Assembly: GCF_004368785.1 (NCBI RefSeq)
Contig: NZ_SODM01000006.1
Location: 1 to 64,000 of the forward strand
Direction of reading: 5' to 3'
DNA from: Flavobacterium sp. 270
Lineage (GTDB): Bacteria > Bacteroidota > Bacteroidia > Flavobacteriales > Flavobacteriaceae
DNA: 64,000 bases
Shown here: positions 60,899-64,000 of the stretch, piece after piece
How positions within the stretch are numbered: the first letter of the stretch is position 1
How the letters are laid out: each line of letters opens with the position of its first letter
Program-made: the position numbers and the translations under genes
The notes under the pieces: generated by a model
The model's input: the letters and a program-made list of their open reading frames with translations, nothing else
The model's database searches: none
What the model was told of the DNA's origin: nothing

Positions 60899-61243
60899 AT
60901 GAAAATTATACTCAGACTTCTTGTTACAGCGGCTTTGGTTTTGCTAATTGCTCACTTTCTGCCGGGTGTACATGTGGCCAGTTTTGGTACGGCTGTAATT
61001 GTTGCAGTGGTTTTAGGATTGTTAAACCTTTTTATAAAACCAATATTAGTAATCCTTACATTTCCCGTTACAATTATTACGCTGGGCTTGTTTCTGCTGG
61101 TTATAAATGCAATTATTATTTTGTTGTGTACCAATATTGTTGGAGGTTTTGCAGTTGACTCTTTCCTCACAGCATTACTCTTTAGTGTAATATTGTCTGT
61201 ACTTCAGTCTATTACTTATAAAATACTGGCAGACGATAAATAA
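60899..61243 (+). CDS. Phage-holin-4-2 family small membrane protein
   Basis: 114 residues with four hydrophobic helices (about 5-22, 30-50, 54-78, 88-108) and the motif VLGLLNLFIKPILVILTFPVTIITLGLFLLVINA typical of the family. Despite the name, these chromosomal proteins are not phage lysis factors in most bacteria and their role is unknown. No phage genes are nearby. It lies 53 bases after the hydrolase gene and ends before the tig promoter region. Confidence 0.85.
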   Translation: MKIILRLLVTAALVLLIAHFLPGVHVASFGTAVIVAVVLGLLNLFIKPILVILTFPVTIITLGLFLLVINAIIILLCTNIVGGFAVDSFLTALLFSVILSVLQSITYKILADDK

Positions 61244-61295
61244 AATCAAAATCAAAGCAGGATAAAAACGGCTTCAAATACAATAGATTAAAAAC

Positions 61296-61333
61296 TTGGC
61301 TGGGTTGCAAAAATTTTATAATTTTGCAACCCA
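61296..61333 (+). promoter_or_regulatory. tig promoter (TTG, 20-base spacer, TAATTTTG) embedded in an inverted repeat
   Basis: -33 TTG at 61296-61298, -7 TAATTTTG at 61319-61326. A perfect 12-bp inverted repeat TGGGTTGCAAAA / TTTTGCAACCCA (61301-61312 and 61322-61333) fills the spacer and covers the end of the -7 box. It may be an operator, or a terminator of the upstream gene that has merged with the promoter. Confidence 0.6.
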
Positions 61334-61360
61334 ATTTTATTATGTAAATTAAAGAAGAAG

Positions 61361-62683
61361 ATGGATATTAAAAGAGTAGCAATAGATGCTGTGAATGAAA
61401 CGATCGTAATGACAGTTGTTCACATGGATTATAAAGGTCAAGTAGCAAAAAGAATAAACGAAAAAATGCCATTGGCTACCGTAAAAGGTTTTAGAAAAGG
61501 ACAAGTTCCTAAAGATCTTGTTGAAAAACAATACGGAAAAGCAATCAAGCAGGAAGAAGTTAAAAAAGTAGTTGATTTGGCTTTAGAGCGTTTTGTTCAA
61601 TCTGAAAGATTAAATCTTTTAGGAACTCCTCTTGCTAAAGAAAACGAAAACTTTGATTGGGATGCAGAAGAATTAACTTTCGAATACGAAATTGGTTTAG
61701 TGCCAAACTTCGAAATTGATCTTGAAGCTAAAAACAATATCGTAAAATATATCGTTACTGCTGACGATAAATTAATCGACGGACAAGTAGAGCGTATCCA
61801 AAAACAATTCGGAAAAGCAATTCCTCAAGAAGTTGTTGCTGCAGATTCTGATTTAACTGGAACTTTCTCAAACGAAGAAAAAGGAATTAACAATACTACT
61901 ACAATTTCTGTAGAAACTTTTAATAAAGCTGCTGGAGATAAATTCATCGGTAAAAAAGTTGGAGATGTTGTTACAGTAAGCACAAAAGGTTTATTTGAAG
62001 ACGATCACCAATTAATGGACTACCTAAAAGTAGGTCATGACGATGTTCACGGTTTAGATATCGAAGTAAACTTTACTATCGAAGCAATTAACGGAGCAGA
62101 ATTGGCAGAATTAAACCAAGATTTATTTGATAAACTTTTTGGAGAAGGAAAAGTAGCTTCTTTAGAAGATTTAAAAGCTAAAATCAAAGAAGATGCAGAA
62201 GCTCAATTTGCACAACAAGCGGATCAAAAATTATTGTTAGACGTTCAGGATTTCTTGATCGAAAGCACAAAATTTGATTTACCAGCAGAATTCCTTAAAA
62301 AATGGTTGCAAACTGTAGGAGAGAAAAAACTTTCTGCAGAAGAAGCTGAAGTTGAATACGCAAGATCTGAAAAAGGTTTACGTTTTCAATTAATTGAAGG
62401 AAAAGCAATGGCTCAAAGCAATATCCAAATTACATTTGAAGATTTGAAAGCGTTTACAACAGGTGCAATCAAACAACAAATGGCTCAATTTGGACAAACA
62501 AACCCAACTGACGAAGAAGTTCAAGGAATCGTGGCTAGAGTTTTATCTAACCAAGAAGAAGTAAAAAGACTTTCTGAGCAAGTTGTAGCAGCTAAATTGT
62601 TAGATTTGTTTAAAGAAAAAGCAAACCCAACAACTAAAGAAGTTACTTACGAAGAATTTATTGCTGCGTCTTACGGAGAATAA
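61361..62683 (+). CDS. tig: Trigger factor
   Basis: 440 residues. The N-terminal ribosome-binding domain (about 1-115) has the loop TVKGFRKGQVPKDLVEKQYG (contact with ribosomal protein L23). The centre holds a degenerate FKBP-type domain (about 150-245) and the C-terminal part is a long helical arm (LEDLKAKIKEDAEAQFAQQADQKLLLDV). It is the first chaperone to meet nascent chains. It is followed by its terminator and then by clpP and clpX, the usual tig-clpP-clpX order. Confidence 0.95.
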   Translation: MDIKRVAIDAVNETIVMTVVHMDYKGQVAKRINEKMPLATVKGFRKGQVPKDLVEKQYGKAIKQEEVKKVVDLALERFVQSERLNLLGTPLAKENENFDWDAEELTFEYEIGLVPNFEIDLEAKNNIVKYIVTADDKLIDGQVERIQKQFGKAIPQEVVAADSDLTGTFSNEEKGINNTTTISVETFNKAAGDKFIGKKVGDVVTVSTKGLFEDDHQLMDYLKVGHDDVHGLDIEVNFTIEAINGAELAELNQDLFDKLFGEGKVASLEDLKAKIKEDAEAQFAQQADQKLLLDVQDFLIESTKFDLPAEFLKKWLQTVGEKKLSAEEAEVEYARSEKGLRFQLIEGKAMAQSNIQITFEDLKAFTTGAIKQQMAQFGQTNPTDEEVQGIVARVLSNQEEVKRLSEQVVAAKLLDLFKEKANPTTKEVTYEEFIAASYGE

Positions 62684-62703
62684 TTTCAAAAATTAATATA
62701 TTT

Positions 62704-62743
62704 GAGCGTCAATAGGAGTTTTTCTATTGACGCTCTTTTTTTT
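62704..62743 (+). terminator. Strong intrinsic terminator of tig
   Basis: A perfect 12-bp stem (GAGCGTCAATAG / CTATTGACGCTC) with an 8-base loop followed by eight T, 20 bases after the tig stop. Confidence 0.9.
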
Positions 62744-62751
62744 GTTTCTAG

Positions 62752-62798
62752 TTTCAGGTTTCAAATTTTAACGTTGTGGACAAACTTAAAACCTGAAA
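62752..62798. repeat. Degenerate GTTTCA-type inverted repeat
   Basis: Arms TTTCAGGTTTCAAATTT (62752-62768) and AAACTTAAAACCTGAAA (62782-62798) match at 15 of 17 positions. Both exceptions would be G-U pairs in a minus-strand transcript. Same word set as 63624-63669 and 25231-25260. The sequence after it (about 62805-62840, CTTTGAACCTTTGCATCTC) looks like a further decayed relative. Confidence 0.65.
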
Positions 62799-62925
62799 GA
62801 AAAAACTTTGAACCTTTGCATCTCAGAACCTTAAAAAGAAGACATATTGACATACTTATAAAAAGGTATGACCTTTGTAATAAGTGATGATATAGATTTA
62901 TAAATTAAACTTAGAAAACATACAT

Positions 62926-63600
62926 ATGAACTACGGTAAAGAATTCAAAAAATTTGCTACAAAGCACCAAGGAGTAAACGCAATGTACTATGATAAAATC
63001 GTAGCTGCGATGAACCCAACAAACATGACTCCATATATTATAGAAGAGCGTCAGTTGAATATTTCTCAATTAGATGTTTTCTCAAGATTAATGATGGACA
63101 GAATCATCTTTTTAGGAACAGGTATAGACGATCAAATCGCAAATATCGTTCAGGCACAATTGCTTTTTTTAGAAAGTGCAGATGCTACAAAAGACATTCA
63201 AATTTATTTAAATTCTCCTGGAGGAAGCGTTTACGCAGGATTAGGAATTTATGATACTATGCAATTTATCAAACCAGATGTTGCTACAATCTGTACAGGA
63301 ATGGCAGCTTCTATGGGAGCAGTTTTATTATGTGCAGGTGCTGCAGGAAAACGTTCAGCATTGCCACATTCAAGAGTAATGATTCACCAGCCATCTGGAG
63401 GAGCACAAGGAGTTGCTACAGATATGGAAATCAACTTACGTGAAATGTTGAAGCTGAAAGATGAATTATATCATATTATATCACAACATTCAGGACAAAC
63501 TTTTGATAAAGTTCATAAAGACAGTGAGCGTGATTACTGGATGAAAGCTGATGAAGCTAAAGAGTACGGAATGATTGATGAAGTATTAAGAAGAAGCTAA
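62926..63600 (+). CDS. clpP: ATP-dependent Clp protease proteolytic subunit
   Basis: 224 residues. Catalytic Ser129 in CTGMAASMGAVLL, His154 in SRVMIHQPSGG, and the Asp in the KDSERDYWM region. The N-terminal extension (about 1-45) is typical of Bacteroidota ClpP and is processed. It forms the two-ring protease chamber; its unfoldase ClpX is encoded 188 bases downstream. A weak promoter is possible at TTGACA (62847) with ACCTTTG near 62871, but it lacks the TA of the consensus. Confidence 0.96.
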   Translation: MNYGKEFKKFATKHQGVNAMYYDKIVAAMNPTNMTPYIIEERQLNISQLDVFSRLMMDRIIFLGTGIDDQIANIVQAQLLFLESADATKDIQIYLNSPGGSVYAGLGIYDTMQFIKPDVATICTGMAASMGAVLLCAGAAGKRSALPHSRVMIHQPSGGAQGVATDMEINLREMLKLKDELYHIISQHSGQTFDKVHKDSERDYWMKADEAKEYGMIDEVLRRS

Positions 63601-63623
63601 TAAAATTGTTTCAAGTTTACATT

Positions 63624-63669
63624 GTTTCAGGTTTCAAGTTGGTTAATAAAGCAACTTGAAACCTGAAAC
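63624..63669. repeat. 18-bp inverted repeat after clpP (GTTTCAGG word family)
   Basis: Arms GTTTCAGGTTTCAAGTTG (63624-63641) and its exact complement (63652-63669), 10-base loop GTTAATAAAG. The right arm continues with another CTGAAAC copy, and GTTTCAAGTTT occurs upstream at 63608. The final ACAAAAAAATAAA follows. It may stop clpP transcription, but its word structure shows it belongs to a dispersed family. Confidence 0.85.
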
Positions 63670-63706
63670 CTGAAACAAAAAAATAAAAAAAGATAAGAAG
63701 CAAGAC

Positions 63707-63780
63707 ACTAAGTTTCTAAGTTTTTGAGTTTTAGACTATAAAAGCTTAGAAACTTAGTATCTTTGCAACTTAGAAACTTA
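63707..63780. repeat. Inverted repeat of CTTAGAAA words before clpX
   Basis: Arms 63708-63725 and 63740-63757 pair with one mismatch over 18 bases (perfect for 14). A third copy AACTTAGAAACTTA follows at 63767-63780. The -7 box of clpX (63758-63765) lies between the second and third copies, so the repeat overlaps the promoter. Confidence 0.82.
63758..63765 (+). promoter_or_regulatory. -7 box (TATCTTTG) of clpX
   Basis: TAnnTTTG match 23 bases before the clpX ATG, inside a repeat region (63707-63780). Confidence 0.65.
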
Positions 63781-63788
63781 AATAAGGA

Positions 63789-64000
63789 ATGGCAAAAGTA
63801 GTATTAGAATGTTCGTTTTGTGGAAGAAAAAAGCCAGAAACTAATTTATTAATTGCCGGTATCAATGCGCATATTTGTGATAAATGTATTGAACAGGCAC
63901 ACGGAATTGTATTAGAAGAATTAAAATCTAGCGGAAGCGCTAAATTGGTTGGGGACTTAATTTTAAAGAAACCAAAAGAAATTAGAGCTTTTTTAGATCA
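63789..64000 (+). CDS. clpX: ATP-dependent Clp protease ATP-binding subunit ClpX (5' part)
   Basis: Starts at ATG 63789 and runs off the window; 70 complete codons are visible. The N-terminal zinc-binding domain has the C4 ligands CSFC and CDKC (ECSFCGRKK and HICDKCIEQA), and is followed by a linker (LVGDLILKKPKEIRAFLDQ) that leads into the AAA+ domain. ClpX unfolds substrates for ClpP encoded just upstream. The -7 box TATCTTTG at 63758 gives it a separate promoter. Confidence 0.93.
   Translation, partial: MAKVVLECSFCGRKKPETNLLIAGINAHICDKCIEQAHGIVLEELKSSGSAKLVGDLILKKPKEIRAFLD

Noticed and set aside
60899..61243. Prophage remnant suggested by a holin-family protein
   Set aside because: No other phage gene nearby; the family is widespread in chromosomes without phage.
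62702..62887. A 61-codon plus-strand ORF between tig and clpP
   Set aside because: It starts inside the tig terminator stem and runs through the repeat region; no homology or codon pattern supports a gene.
63601..63788. CRISPR-like repeats between clpP and clpX
   Set aside because: The repeats are inverted and of two different word types, without equal spacers or a cas gene.

Overview
The window reads as chromosomal DNA from a gliding Flavobacterium-like member of the Bacteroidota. Evidence: AT-rich sequence, TAnnTTTG promoter -7 boxes before many genes, and no convincing purine-rich Shine-Dalgarno signals. It also carries type IX secretion (T9SS) and gliding genes: sprA, a remB-like gene, a porG-like gene, two porP/sprF genes, and a CHU_C-ended adhesin next to a PorE-like OmpA protein. 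The order ruvA-sprA-gcvH-vanZ-deoC-remB matches what I recall of F. johnsoniae. I see no tRNA, rRNA, CRISPR array, prophage or insertion sequence. Almost all of the window looks like core genome.

Layout. 1-5.4 kb: the end of a giant repetitive T9SS-secreted surface protein, then a PorP/SprF protein and a TPR/propeller/OmpA protein, closed by a strong terminator. 5.6-9.1 kb: a CBS protein, malic enzyme (maeB) and ruvA. 9.1-20.2 kb: sprA (2401 aa, the T9SS translocon), gcvH, a VanZ-family gene, deoC and remB. 20.3-25.5 kb: a respiratory block with ctaB, two subunit III genes, subunit IV, a cysteine-less Sco-like protein, a true Sco protein, a DUF420 protein and a tiny CxxC membrane protein. 25.5-26.9 kb: a DUF4403 lipoprotein. 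27.1-34.2 kb: a MacAB-TolC-like exporter with two permeases and two adaptors. 34.2-39.0 kb: tsaB, an MscS channel, a small helical protein, an NfuA-like protein, a lone PorP/SprF and a gamma-carbonic anhydrase, ending at a perfect 30-bp inverted repeat. 39.0-43.2 kb: a LytTR/LytS-type two-component system with a DUF4907 lipoprotein, a Kelch lipoprotein and a small beta-barrel. 43.4-46.0 kb: a DUF4270 lipoprotein and an outer-membrane barrel. 46.0-54.4 kb (minus strand): murI, then the envelope-biogenesis cluster (in transcription order CBS, nadK, porG-like, uppS, bamA, ompH, ompH). 54.5-64 kb: pdxJ, a TonB-dependent receptor with a DUF4249 lipoprotein, an unrecognised lipoprotein, an alpha/beta hydrolase, a small holin-family membrane protein, tig, clpP and the start of clpX.

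The main theme is the outer membrane. BamA, the OmpH/Skp chaperones and UppS build the envelope. SprA, PorG-like and PorP/SprF proteins form or serve the T9SS, which exports CHU_C-tailed adhesins. RemB and SprA support gliding. The tig-clpP-clpX end handles protein folding and turnover. The least explained parts are the Kelch/DUF4907/barrel operon attached to a two-component system, the TonB_C-like domain at the front of RemB, the small copper-neighbourhood protein, and several families of intergenic inverted repeats built from iterated 6-8 bp words.

Starts were moved inward from the longest ORF where a promoter box, gene overlap or signal peptide required it (ruvA, deoC, tolC, bamA, uppS, the second porP/sprF, the DUF4270 and DUF4907 genes, the CxxC protein and the small helical protein). 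All assignments are from reading the sequence; no database search was run.
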